NCBI GenBank assembly: GCA_900312665.1
Contig: ONZQ02000021.1
Span: forward strand, 89,886-153,885
Direction of reading: 5' to 3'
DNA length: 64,000 bases
From: Cephalotrichum gorgonifer
Lineage: Eukaryota; Ascomycota; Sordariomycetes; Microascales; Microascaceae
Part shown: positions 1-11,200 of the stretch, piece after piece
How the letters are laid out: every line of letters starts with the position of its first letter
Position numbering within the stretch: the stretch's first letter is position 1
The notes under the pieces: model-generated
Database searches by the model: none
The model's input: only the letters and a program-made list of their open reading frames with translations
What the model was told of the DNA's origin: nothing
Made by a program: the position numbers and the translations under genes

Positions 1-1082
1 AGACGCTCACCCTGTACTCCTCCCTCGCGACGAAGGCGTTCAGGTAGTCCCTCAGCTCGTCGCTCCTCGCACGCTCCACGCCCCTCGATGTGGTGCAGGT
101 GTGCGCCGGCGCAGAGGGTGCGGCGGCCGGAGCCGGCGTGGATCTGGACGAGCCTGTGGCGGGCCATCTCGAAGGACGAGGGGTCCAGGTCCGCGAAGAA
201 GGCGGGGGACCCGAGCTTGCGCGACTGGGCGAAGGTGTGGGCGCCCACGTAGTCCTCGCGCTCGAGCTCGGAGCGGAGCGGGGCGGGGAGGTCGGCATAG
301 GCGGTGCGGGAGTCGGCGAACTCGGTCTCGCCTCCTGTTCCGGGAGGGGGGAGGGTGACGGCGCGGAGGAGGGAGTAGGAGGAGCGGCGGGGGTTGAAGG
401 TTGAGTCGCTGTGGAAGAGCTCGTTTCCCTTGCGTTGGTGTTAGTGAGTGAGTGTGTATGTGAGTGAGATAGAGAGTGTGTGTGTCACTCGGGCCCAACA
501 GGGCAAAGAATAACGTTTCTCCAAGGTTGGTGGAAAGGGGAGGGGGAAGGGTGGGCCGGAGGAGCGAAGGAGAAACACTTACACGATTGGCGTGGGCGCG
601 CGGCGAGTCCGGGTCGAGCAGGTTATTCTCTTCGTCGAGGTTCCCGGCGTCGAAGAGCTCGTAGTACTCGTAGCGGAGCTTCCGGCCGCCCTGGAGGTAG
701 CGCTTGACGTCGTCCAGGTCGCCCAGGCGGCGCGAGAACTCGACGTGGGCGGTGTCATCCAGGCCCGTGTTGCGGAAGACGCAGACACCGTACTAGAGGG
801 AGGTAAGGGAGAAGAGTTCAGTTCAGTTCAGTTCAGTTCAGTTCAGTTCAGTTCAGTTCAGTTCAGTTCCGTCGCACCTTGCTCTGGGTATTTCTTGGAG
901 ACTTTGAGGTTTGAAAGGGGGGGGCGGAAAACCCTTACCTTGTGAACGGCGGCCTTGATCTCCTCGAGCGTCTCGTCGTCTACGTTCGTCCAGTCGATGC
1001 CGCTAACCTCCGCCGCGAAGGTCGGGTGCAGCTCCCGGACGGAGATGCGGCTGAACTCGGAGATGTCGACGACGCCGGGCAT
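1..1082 (-). CDS. TauD/TfdA-family 2-oxoglutarate-dependent dioxygenase, partial, with apparent frameshift
   Basis: Exons read as 1082-939, 792-583 and 428 to the window edge; the last part of the gene is off the window. The spliced protein starts MPGVVDISEFSRISVRELHP and continues HKYGVCVFRNTGLDD, then NELFHSDSTFNPRRSSYSLL, the TauD block in which His and Asp of HSD ligate Fe(II). The family couples 2-oxoglutarate decarboxylation to substrate oxidation (sulfonates, phenoxyacetates, xanthine); the substrate here cannot be told. Near position 81-84 the conserved reading jumps from HLHHIEG to VERARSDELRDYLNAFVARE in another frame, which fits one extra C in a run of four. This is either a sequencing error or an inactivated copy. 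The first intron carries ten GTTCA units. Donors GTAAG and GTAAGT support the exon ends. Confidence 0.8.
816..865. repeat. (GTTCA)10 pentanucleotide microsatellite inside an intron
   Basis: Ten perfect head-to-tail copies of GTTCA, followed by a degenerate GTTCC unit. The array lies wholly within the 146-bp first intron (793-938) of the dioxygenase gene, so length changes would not alter the protein. Confidence 0.97.
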
Positions 1083-2932
1083 CTTGGGGTACGGTTATAT
1101 ATAAGGTATGTACCGAGTCTGGAATACTGAGCGGAACGTCGGTTGGGGTGTAGAGGAAATCTCCGTTTGTTGGCGGATTCGTGAGCCTCGAGCGAGCGGT
1201 GTAATCAAGAGCTCTGCAGTACAGCTGCGTTATGTACGCCCTAGAGATGAAAGGGGATAAAATATACACGAAGAATAAGGGAATGGTATGTTGATAGATA
1301 TTTCCAGTCATGAGGGGATCGCCAAAACACTATCCACCTCACTTACCCCCTTTTCCCCGCGCCTCGCTTCCCCCCTTTCCCCTCACGAGGCACGGGACAT
1401 CCCATCTATGCATCCGGAATCCTCCAAAGGTATGCCGGCATATGCTATCTATGCTACGACTATTTTATGCTACGCTAAGCAATGCCGCCCTGCTCTTCCG
1501 ATATACACTACCGCGCCACCAAAGAAAAAGCACCCTGAGCCAGCAACCAGTCCGTAATAGTCCGCAGCCGACCTCCTCAGTCCCCCCGAGTGCAGGCTCA
1601 CATCCGCTTCTTTTGGTCTAGTATGAGCATGCCACTGAGGAAACATCTGCCGACCTCCACAACATCATTGCAACCACGGGCCTGTCTCCCGCCCGGCGAA
1701 TCACCGGCACGCGGGGGGCCTCTGGTCCGTCCCCGCAGTTGCCGATTACCGGCTCGGGAGCGTCGATCATCGATTGAGCATGAGGGAGGAGGTAGGGATT
1801 ATGTCATTGAATAATTATGTAGGGCATAGGACGTGGATATTATAGTAAAGGTTATGGACAAGTGCGTGTTAGTCGTTCGCTCGGCCTCCTTGGTAGAGTT
1901 GATACTTGTATATGCTAGCTATAAAACACTTAAAACTCGAGCACTCCAATTTTGTTTCCACTGTTGCCTATTGTACGGTACCTTTCGGCTTCTGATTTCT
2001 CAAATAGACGGGGGAAACGGCCGCAGCTGCGTGTGCGTGCACCGATACCGAGACCTAACACCCTTCCGATGCGTCGGCCTCCGGTTCCTGCTTGTTGTCC
2101 ACCCGGTCCCCCGTTGGCAGTTCCATCGTCTCCGACTCATGTGCCTTCCGGACCCACTTAACTGGCGACACTTACAGAGATTCCTCTTCTACGAGTACGA
2201 GAAGGGGTCCGCCCGTACGTATGGTAGTCCGCCCCTTGCCCCCTGCCCCGTACAGTAGTCCTCGGGGAAAGGACCGGGCGGAGCCCCCCGCCCGGAGGTC
2301 GGGAGGTCCCCATGTGTCCATCCGCTGTGGGTCCACGCGTGATAGGCAATCCTCTTCGTTCCCCGAACGGAGTACAAAATTCGAGTACAGCGAACCGTCT
2401 GGTCGAATGGCTTAGACCGAATATTACCTAATCCGAGGAAGAAGAACGAGGTCCCGTGGCAAGCAAGAAAGAAAGGGAATAGTTACCTGGTATACTCCCT
2501 CCAAGAGTCGTGGGAAGAAAGAAGCAAAGTGACAGCATAGTGCCTTGAGAGCGTCGATCGCCAGAAGCCCAGCTAAGCCCAGCCCAGCCGAGATCGTCCA
2601 CAGTCGCCGCCCTCGTATTTACGACGTAATACAGAGCCCGCCCGAGCCTCAAGTCAAGCCCCCAAAGCACACTGCGTCAGAGGGCTTCCTACCCCCCCCC
2701 CCTCGAAAAAGGAAAGAAAATATTGGGAACGCCAATCAGGGCCGGGGCTCCTACAGGCACCAGTGAGAATGCAAGCAGGGATGCACGGGGAGGAAATCCG
2801 TTTGTGGTTCCGCGTGGTCACCAGAAATTCTCATAGGGCCAAAGGCGCCGCAGCCGTCTCCCCGGTCCGTGCACTGTAACTTTCGGGTGCCGCTATTAGT
2901 TCAAATAGCTTGAGGGCCCCGCAGAGTTCCGT

Positions 2933-2958
2933 CGCCGCCGCCGCCGCCGCCGACGCCG
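2933..2958. repeat. GCC trinucleotide run
   Basis: Roughly eight GCC units, one changed to GAC, in non-coding sequence. This is simple-sequence DNA with no apparent function. Confidence 0.85.
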
Positions 2959-4024
2959 CCCCCTGCATGTTCGAGATTCCAGGGGTGGGGACTGTGGAGA
3001 CGCTCTTGGAGGGCTGAGCGGGCGCTCAGTGGAAGCCTAAACGATACCTTAGTGCTTGCAACGACGGGTATGACTGAGGTATGATGCAGCGCCCCGATGA
3101 TACCCGGCGCCTCAAGCTGCTGGACTCCCTCGAACCATAGCCTAGGATGCCCTCTTTGGCCTAGTTGCGCGTATCGCTGGGAAGATGTCTCTCGAGTACC
3201 GCGGTGCTGACAGCTAATAACATTAATCCTAATTCAGTGGGGCCTTTTCATGTTCCTCCACTTCTTGAAAGTTCGCCTCCACCATCTTGGACCAACGATC
3301 TCGGACACGTGAAGCCCATCACCTGATTCCGCCTTACTCTTGGTCCTTCCTTCCTGGATGTGTAATTTGTACGTACTCGCGCGAGTACTTGTAATACGCC
3401 TCGACCTCAACGAAAAGAGGGACAGGTACGACGACGGGTACGTAATGCCCTCCTCGTCTCTCCTTGTGCAACTTCCATTCCAATACCTATTATTGTCCAT
3501 ACACCAAGCGGCAAGCACAGGGGTGCGCGGGTCATCTCGTTTGGGTCCAACCCCGTGACGAATCAGAGCGACCAACCCTACTTTTTCTGCTCCGCATTAT
3601 TATCGTGAGTCTCGCCACCGAGATCCGCGGAGCGGGGGAGGGGGATCAATAATTAATACCAGAAAACTTGCAATACTAATACTTTTTACCCAAGGACCTG
3701 GGAGCTAGCATACATACCCACTACGCTACGTAGTACGTACCTACCGCGGCCGGCAACCACCATTCTCCACCCCCACACTTTGTCTCATGCACTGCTACGA
3801 CGTACACCTTGTTAGTCCCGAACGCTAATGTGCCGCTCATGATTCGTGGGGTTCTGTTTTAGGACGGAGAGGAAGGCCCTGAGTTTCGTTTTTTTACCAA
3901 TTTGCATTATATAAAAAATAAAGCTATCTTTGAGGATCTTGAGGGCTGGAATTAGACGAGTGTTGCAGCAGGAAGGGAGAGAGAAATCCTTATCTCGCTC
4001 GTTTGAAGGAAAGAGCAACCGCTT

Positions 4025-4118
4025 AGACATATAAGGTCTCTTCTCCCTTTGAACTAACTGTCTTCGTCTTTCCTTTCTCTCTCCATTCCTCGATCTTTCT
4101 TCCATCTCTCTCTCTCAG
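4025..4118 (+). promoter_or_regulatory. Candidate core promoter and CT-rich leader of the 32-residue peptide gene
   Basis: A TATA-like ACATATAAGG at about 4027-4036 precedes a dense CT tract (about 4063-4118). Pyrimidine tracts of this kind lie around the transcription start of strongly expressed filamentous-fungal genes. No ATG is seen between this tract and 4295. The role is inferred from position and composition only. Confidence 0.4.
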
Positions 4119-4294
4119 TACTACTCACAGCTACACTACCACTTCGAACATCAAGAAAGCTCCGGTTCCCCACAATCTCTCTATCTTTCCAACTCCAACG
4201 TTGTACTACACACTCCCGTTTCGAAACTAAAGAAACGGAACACCACCCTTCGGGAAACACTACGAAACCAACACCCAAAAGAATACCATCCGCA

Positions 4295-4393
4295 ATGCCT
4301 TACGCACCTCACTGCTGCAAGTGCGGGAGCATGATTGTCATCTGCACCAGCTGCCCCGGCTGCGGCCACGAGGAGTGCCAGACCTGCGTCTAG
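4295..4393 (+). CDS. 32-residue cysteine-rich peptide, possible metal-binding microprotein
   Basis: Single exon, 32 codons plus TAG. The peptide begins MPYAPHCCKCGS and ends GHEECQTCV. Eight cysteines (7, 8, 10, 17, 20, 23, 28, 31) and two histidines (6, 25) make up about a third of the chain, with three C-x2-C pairs, a spacing suited to binding zinc or another soft metal. There is no signal peptide, so it should be cytosolic or nuclear. It follows a long pyrimidine-rich leader without upstream ATGs, as expected of a well-expressed gene, and no longer frame competes for the region. I do not recognise a named family; it differs from the classical fungal copper metallothionein also found in this window. 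Function is unproven, and chance cannot be excluded for so short a frame. Confidence 0.6.
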   Translation: MPYAPHCCKCGSMIVICTSCPGCGHEECQTCV

Positions 4394-6069
4394 ACGACCC
4401 GCCCCACCCCGCCCTCCGGTTCTTCCCCCCCAATCCACGGGAGGGACGAAGCAGGACGGACTGGAAACGGAGGATGAACTAGAGACGACCAATCCACGTA
4501 CACTGCACGCAACACTCAAGAAACACTCCTAAGGGAAACCGGGCGGATGGACGACACGAGCACTCTCTCCGATCCGACCGAAGAGGGCACCTCTCTCCTC
4601 CGTGTCCCTCCTTCCAATTTCACTTTTTTCAAACTTCCAGCCACGCAATGAATTTTCTCGACACGCGCCAAAGTTCCAGTCTGCCCAGTTCTCGCCAAAA
4701 GCCAAAAGTCAATTGTTCGTATACGTCACACGACACTCCCGCCCCATCTCGGCGGTAAAAAAAAGTCAAGACCGACATGAACACCTCCTTCCCACTCTGT
4801 TCTCCAGAACACACCACACCCAACCAAAAACAGGCGACGATCCACACCATACACCACACCACACCACCCACTCACTCTCCGACGGTTCCCGAAATGAAAC
4901 AATAGACCGACGCCCCCAATTGTCCAACCCCGCGATCTCAATCCACCAGGGCACCCCGACATCACCCCGCGGGATGCCTCACTCCCACGCCCCACACGGA
5001 CATTGCACACACCACCCCCCTGCTCCTCTACATCTGAAAGGCTGACGAGCGTGGTGGGCGGGATGAATTTTACGTTTTGTCTGGTGTCACTATCTTTTTC
5101 CGAGGCGCCACGCAATTCGTCGGGCCACGTGAGAAATCGAGGGCTATGTTTGCTTTTTGGCCACTTTTTCTCAGGAATGGAAGAATAGTGGAAGGGAGGG
5201 AGTTGTTCAAGAAGGAAAGCGACGGTTTACTTTTCTTTGAAGGCTTCGACCCGCCTGGTGTGGTGTTTTCTTCTTCTTCTCCTTGATCTTCATTTTTCAT
5301 CTTCATTTTCTTTCTCTCGGACGGGCAGCTGCTTTCCCAACCGGGGGCTTTCTTTTTTTTTTCTCTTTTTCCTTTACAACGTCGGGTTTGGGGACTTCAG
5401 GGGACTCTGGCAAGGCGCAAATTAGCGACGTGATATGATTCATCGTTTTTCAGCGGAGCAGGCGAAAGACAAAAACAGGAAGAGAAATATACCCATTTTT
5501 GAGTTCAAATAAATTATACCCGTTCGCAGAAGTCTCCTTACTCTCTCCTCCTCACTGCCCCCGTCAGGCGGTTTCGATAGTTTAGCGATATACCCCCCTT
5601 TCCCCCTCTTTCCGGCTCAATAAATCTAAGGCAACGACGATAACGAAATCATGAATGAGCAGGATGCCTGAGGAATGTCCCCCCGATGAAGCCTGTTAAC
5701 TATGAACTCATGCTCCAGCTCCCCACCCCCTCTCCCGATCCCTTCCGATTACACCCCGGTTCGTAGTAACTTAGTCGGAACTCAACGCTCCTTACCCCCG
5801 AGGAATCGCTCAGACGACGGCCCCTCCCTCTCCATACCGACATCGTACTGCCCCATGCATGTATGAACCAAGAAGAAAGCAAAAGGAAGAGAAACGCCGC
5901 TATCAGCCCCGACCTCATCCCCAACCCAATCTCAACTTCCCCCCATTCTACTCCCCCAACGACCCTCGCCATAACCCAGGCCCAGACCAAACACCAAAAT
6001 GTCCCCGTGAACCTACCCCCCTCCCCTCCGCATCCTAAACCAATCGCCCCTGCGAACCTACTTCTCCCC
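4394..6069. other. Intergenic, likely 3' region of the small peptide gene
   Basis: CT-rich and A-rich low-complexity sequence between convergent genes. No frame has recognisable motifs, and the longer ones are low-complexity shadows. The first kilobase may include the 3' UTR of the 32-residue peptide gene. Confidence 0.65.
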
Positions 6070-6865
6070 TCACGCGGCCCCGGGCCTCCCCATCCAAATC
6101 GACCCCATCGCCTCCCCCCCCTCCAACATCCTAAACCCACACCTCTCGTAAAACGGCACAGCCCTCGTATTCGTTCCCGCGGCACTAATATGCACCCCCG
6201 TCCCCTCCGGCAAGCTCCCCACGAACCTCTCCACCAACCTCCCACCCCACCCGCCGTTCCTCCACCCCTCCAGTATATCAATGTGCAGCGTCGCGGGGAA
6301 AGCCTCGCACATCCCCTCCCTCCCGCCGTTTCTCAGCAGCTCCTCGCCGTCGTACGCGATCTGCGCCAGCCGCGCCGGGTCCACGCCCCCGCCGCCGGGC
6401 AACTCCCAGTCCAGCGGCGGGCCGGGCGCGGGGCGCTCCACGTCCGGCGAGAGGACGGACGACACGTACGAGGGGTACGACTCGATGAAGGACGCGATGG
6501 AGGGCGTGCCGATCACGTAGCCTACCACGTTGTTGACGGGGGCAGAGGGGTGCGTGGGGGACGCGGTGGGGTCCTCGAGGACGAAGCAGTGCTGTGGGGT
6601 GAGGTAGGTGTACTGGCGCGCCCAGAGGTAGGGGGCTAGGCGCACGGTTTCGGGCTTGGCGGAGAGGGCGGGTGGGAGCGTTGCGCGACACTGTGGAGTG
6701 GGGAGCTTAGTTTTTTTTGGTCTTTCTCGGCTGGGGAGGAGGATGATTGCGTGTCTGGGGAATGAGAGGGGGGACCCGGGGGGGGGGGGGAGGGGGGTGA
6801 GGTGAGCTCACGATATGATCAATAGCCGCAGCATCAGACTCCCTATACGGCCGGATGAACGCCAT
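6070..6865 (-). CDS. GNAT-family N-acetyltransferase
   Basis: Two exons, 6865-6812 and 6690-6070, encode 224 residues. Exon 1 gives MAFIRPYRESDAAAIDHI, the usual GNAT start in which an (I)RPYRxxD strand begins the fold. The intron uses GTGAGC and a CCACAG acceptor. Further on are NNVVGYVIGTP (strand beta4), then LHIDILEGWRNGGWGGRLVE at about residues 151-171, which holds the glycine-rich acetyl-CoA pyrophosphate loop, and finally AVPFYERCGFRML, the classic C-terminal helix-turn-strand with the conserved Tyr. The protein transfers acetyl from acetyl-CoA to an amine; the substrate is unknown. The intron contains a long G run. The family call is firm, the specific role is not. Confidence 0.85.
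6779..6799. repeat. Poly-G tract in intron of the GNAT gene
   Basis: A run of about a dozen G, interrupted by A, then a further G run, inside the 121-bp intron. It is a likely site of sequencing or assembly error and a potential G-quadruplex on the plus strand. The copy number is given by eye. Confidence 0.8.
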
Positions 6866-8225
6866 CTTTGCTATCCTAATTGCTAGAGTAGAGAAACTGA
6901 AACCGGGCCTGGGCGATGATGGCTTCTGGCGGAGCTGCCTCTTAGAAGAAAGATTGGAGTGGGAGGAAAAGAAGATGACCAGGGAAGAGAGAGAACTCTG
7001 CTATGTGTCGTCTTATATTATGTTTTTCCTTTGCCCCGCCTGACGTTCTGCAGCGAAGCTCACACCTTCCTCCCCCGTCTTCGTCGTCGGCGCGCCTTCC
7101 CCGGATCCCGCCCCGCAGTGCCCCTCTATGCCCCACCACCCACCACATCGTATTTCTACTCTTGTACGCCCACAGCCAAAATGGATCGGTGCCAACCAGC
7201 CACTTGCATTATCACTCGTGACGCGAATGGGGAAGAACACGATCACTATTACCCGTAAAACTCCCAGGGTTTCCCCGTGCTCGTGGGCAAAGAATGGCCA
7301 GGCCACCCGGCGTCCCGGCATCCCGGCCCGGAAGCGGACAGAGAAGCGGGGAACTAGCTGGTGCCAGCAACTAATGTCAAGGCCTCGGGAGGGCATCCCG
7401 TCGGTCCTCAGCGTTGTCAGCTCGTTGAGGGAAGCAAATATTCCCCCGGTCTTACTTTGGAACCTTGGATTCGGAGGGAAAATCATACCGGGGACACATA
7501 GAACCAGTCGGTGATGGTGGGAGAGGAAGATGTGACTGGGAAGTCTTGAGTCCCCTTTGGTTCTGTCAGCCATCAATCTCGCCATTATGATTGCAAGCAA
7601 GAACAGAAAATACGAAACTGACCCAGCTTAACGGACTAAGCCCGTTACCAGTCGTCTCATTCTCTTGATTGCTCATCTCATCCTATCTTCAGCCATACTG
7701 ACTCCTCACCCCTCACCACGGAAGTGTATCCAATATACAAATACGCAAAAGGAGACAAAGAAAATCCTCACCTCATTCCTAAGGCCTGCTGTTGAGAAGA
7801 AAAAAGATCCGTGAAACGAACATATCCATAGATTCTAAGCTAGATAGATGTCCCTTCCCGAAATCAACTAAAAAAATACAAGTTCGTGGCCCTCCGCCCT
7901 CCTGCGGGAACGGGGCCTCGATAAAAGAAAAAGGATATCGTCCGAAATCAGTCTTACGCTTGGAACCAGCATCCCAAAATAAGTATAGACCACAACAAAA
8001 CAAATCAGAAAAAAAAATGTAGAAAAAATCCAGCAAGCACTCTTTATAGTCTTGCCATCCATCTTGGCTCCTGTGTAACTCCAAAAATATATGGGAAAAG
8101 GTTGACAGTCGTCCTGTCTGTCAGAGGGAAAGCCTGCGACCAACGCCAGACAAGGGCAGCAGAACCAAGTCTCAACTATAACCACCGGGCCGGTGGATAG
8201 AAGGGCTTCCCCAGTTGCCGGACCC
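6866..8225. other. Intergenic, no convincing gene
   Basis: Lies between the start of the acetyltransferase and the stop of the large disordered-protein gene; both are on the minus strand, so it combines the promoter of the former and the 3' region of the latter. Overlapping frames at 7013-7600 on both strands have no motifs and no splice-supported extension. Confidence 0.65.
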
Positions 8226-11200
8226 TTAGATCAGACCCCCGGGCAAGCCGTTACTCCTCACAGTAGGTGCCACATGGCCGCCGGGAGGGGTGTGTTGACC
8301 CCCCGCGAAATAAGGCGGGCTGCTCCTCAGCGTGCCACTCCTCGACCTCGCTCCCACATTCGCCTCGCTCGGCGCCTTACGGAGCCTCCTCCTCTCCCGC
8401 GCCATCTCCTCCTCGTCACTCATCGAGAATGCGCTCCGGTTTTCATCCCCCGAGTCCATCCCGTTTGGTGCGAATGGCGGCTGTGGCGACTCGAGGCCCA
8501 TGTCCTCTTCGCCCTTGCGTCCCATGAAACCGCCTGGCCCATTGTTGCGTCGCCTCGGGTTGATTGGTGGTAGCGGTGGCGCGTTCGCCTGGCTGTGCTG
8601 CAGGCTGTACAGGTTGGGCGTCGAGGCCGTGGCCGGATTATTCGGGAGGAGGCTCCCAGAGCGTGACCGCGTGCCTGACCCGCTCCGGGACCGCATCCCA
8701 ATGTCCTCGGGGAGGTTCACCGTCGGGACGCGGGACGTGCTCGAGATGAATGTGGGGTCCGAGATATCCTGCTTCCTGACCACCCGCTTCATGCTGCTGT
8801 CTAGCCTCGTGGTGGTGCTGCTACCTAAGTCTAGGGGCGGCTGGGGAGGTGCCGAAGGCCGTCGTGGCGATGGCGCAGCCCCATTGGGAGTGCTCCTACC
8901 TGAGGGCAAGAAGGGTGATGGAAGGTCACCCATGGGTGAGATTGGCGAGGGTTGTCCCGAGACAAGACCGCGTTGAGGCTGGTAGGTGGAAAGCCCCGGT
9001 CCGGATCTGTCGGAGTGCCCAGCAGACGCCATGCCCGGGAACGGTTGTGGTGAGGGCATTTGCGGTCGCCTCATATCCGGGCCCGGGTGTCCGGGCGACC
9101 TTATCATGGGTGGTTGGCGACCACCGGGAGGTGGTGGGGGCGCATGCTGAGGGGCATGTGGAGACCCTTGAGGAGGTCCATGCTGTGGCCCATGTCGAGC
9201 CCCATGCGGGGGCCGGCCCCCGTGCTGAGGCGAATGCTGGTACTCGTCATGAGGACCATTCCGGGGCCTGGGTGGTGGTCGACTGTGAGCTCTACCGCCA
9301 TTGCTCGCCTCGGACCCACTCCTATCACGCTCGTTTTCTCGCTCGTTGCTCGACGGAGGGCGGGAGCCCGCTCGCGACGGACCTCTCGAGCCAGGATTCG
9401 ACCCAGGGCCAGCCCAGGGTTCTGTACTCGGCGCTCGTGAGTATGAAACAGGAGGCGGCCTCCTGTCGCGCGAGGGCGAACGAACACGCCCTGGCCGTGA
9501 CTGTGAGCGAGGCGCAGCACCGCGATCCGTCGGGCTGTTGTCATTGAAGCCGCCGGGACTCTCTGCCACCGCCTGCTGGTGACGCTGCCGAGTCTCCGTC
9601 TCCTTCAGCTTCTGTAGCTCTCTCCTAGCTTGGCGGAACTGTCGCAGGGCGGCATGAGCGGGATCTTCTTTTTCCTGCTCACTTGAAGACTTCTCGGGCG
9701 AGTGGCGGACGGGGCTCGCTGGCTCCTCTGGCATGGGCGATAGTGGCGGGTCCTCCTTCTCGAACGCCGGCTTGTTCGGGCTCACTGAGCTGCTCATGGT
9801 CGAATTGCTGAGACCTAGCAACTTGATCGTCTTGCTAGGGTTGTTCACTTCCCTAGGCTTCTCGATTAAAGACCCCCGGCTGGACTGTTTTCGAAGAAGG
9901 CCGGCCAACGGGTTAGGCCGGGAGGTCGACTCCGGTGTTGAAGGCGCATCATAGCTGTTACGAGCACTATCTGTCTCGACGTATGAGGTCAGTCTCTCGC
10001 GTATACGACGGGCGCCGTCCGCTAGTTGACTGTGGAAGACGTCAGTCTCTTTGCCAGCATCACTACTGGTGGTAGATTGTCGAGAAGAGCTGGCGTTCGC
10101 GACGGGTGTCTGTTCTTGTGGCTTGGCAGGCGAGGGCTCGAGATCCTGCCTGCTGGCATCGGCATTGCCACCGTAGAATGACGCTGTCCACTCCTGGTCC
10201 TGGGTTGCCCAGGGGTTGAGGTCAGACACGAGGTCGTCCAGAGCCTTCGAATCAAAAGCACGGGAAGTCCGCTCCGTATTGTGGGCGGGAACTTGCGGGT
10301 CCGCTCCGTAAACGGACGACGCGCCGCTGTCCGATCGCAGATGTTGGCGTACCATACCGCTCAAGCCAGCGGGGGGGCCGAGTGTTGGTGAGTCCTTCGG
10401 ATCCGCGTCCATCGAAGGAACCGAGGTATTTGGCGTTATGGGGAGTGCATTCTCTTCTTCATCAAACATCGGGGAGGTGACGGACAATGGAGTAGGAAGG
10501 GCGGAGCTTCGGAAGGCGGGATGGTCCTCATCGGCAGGCCGTACTGGACCAGCTTGGCGGGTCGGGATTCGGCTGTGCGGCATTGGAGGGAGCGAGTCCT
10601 CCGCATCGTCGTCAAAGAATGTCATGGTGCTTCTCTGAAGTACTTCCGGTGTGGTAGCATCGGCTGGGGCCACACGAGGCCTGCTAACCGCCGCCTGGGG
10701 AGCCACCGGCGAAGGCGACCTCTGGGCTCCGCGAGACGCGTCCGAGTCGGTGCGGGACATGCCAGTTGGAGTTTCACGGCCCTGCTGCATTTGAATCTGT
10801 CGTTGGGCAAACCTCGACTCGTCGTACGGCTGGGCGGGCTTGTGGAACACGCCCATGGCCGTCGCCTTGCCCTTGTCGCTCGCCTGTATCGGCAGGGTGG
10901 GGTGCTCCTCATGCTCGCTGATCGGGGGGCTCAGAGGTGGCGAGGCACCGAAGGGCTTGGTCTCGTGAGACCCAGTCGCACGGAAGCCTGCATCGACTGG
11001 AGACGCTGCCGTAGACGTAGACGACCGTGGGGCCGTGAGGGGGCTCGATGGCTGCATGTTGGGTGCACTTCCCTTAGACAGTAGCCTTCGGTCCACCACG
11101 CGGTCTCCGAAGAGGTGCGCCGTCGATGATATGTTTTGGGAGATGTCGGGGAGTCTCCCAGGGGTCTTGCGAGCCAGGGTGTCTATCCGAGAAAGGGCGT

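Larger units (their letters stand above)
1083..4294. other. Intergenic, no convincing gene
   Basis: About 3.2 kb between the divergent dioxygenase and the 32-residue peptide gene. The open frames here are short, overlap on both strands and show no family motif. A short GCC triplet run lies at 2933-2958. The right end (about 4060-4294) is pyrimidine-rich and is best read as the leader of the small peptide gene. Confidence 0.7.

Noticed and set aside
1090..1104. TTATATATAAGG next to the dioxygenase ATG as a TATA box
   Set aside because: It lies only about ten bases from the start codon, leaving no room for a leader on the minus strand.
7013..7600. 195-codon minus-strand frame
   Set aside because: No family motif or supported splice extension; the plus strand is also open over much of it.
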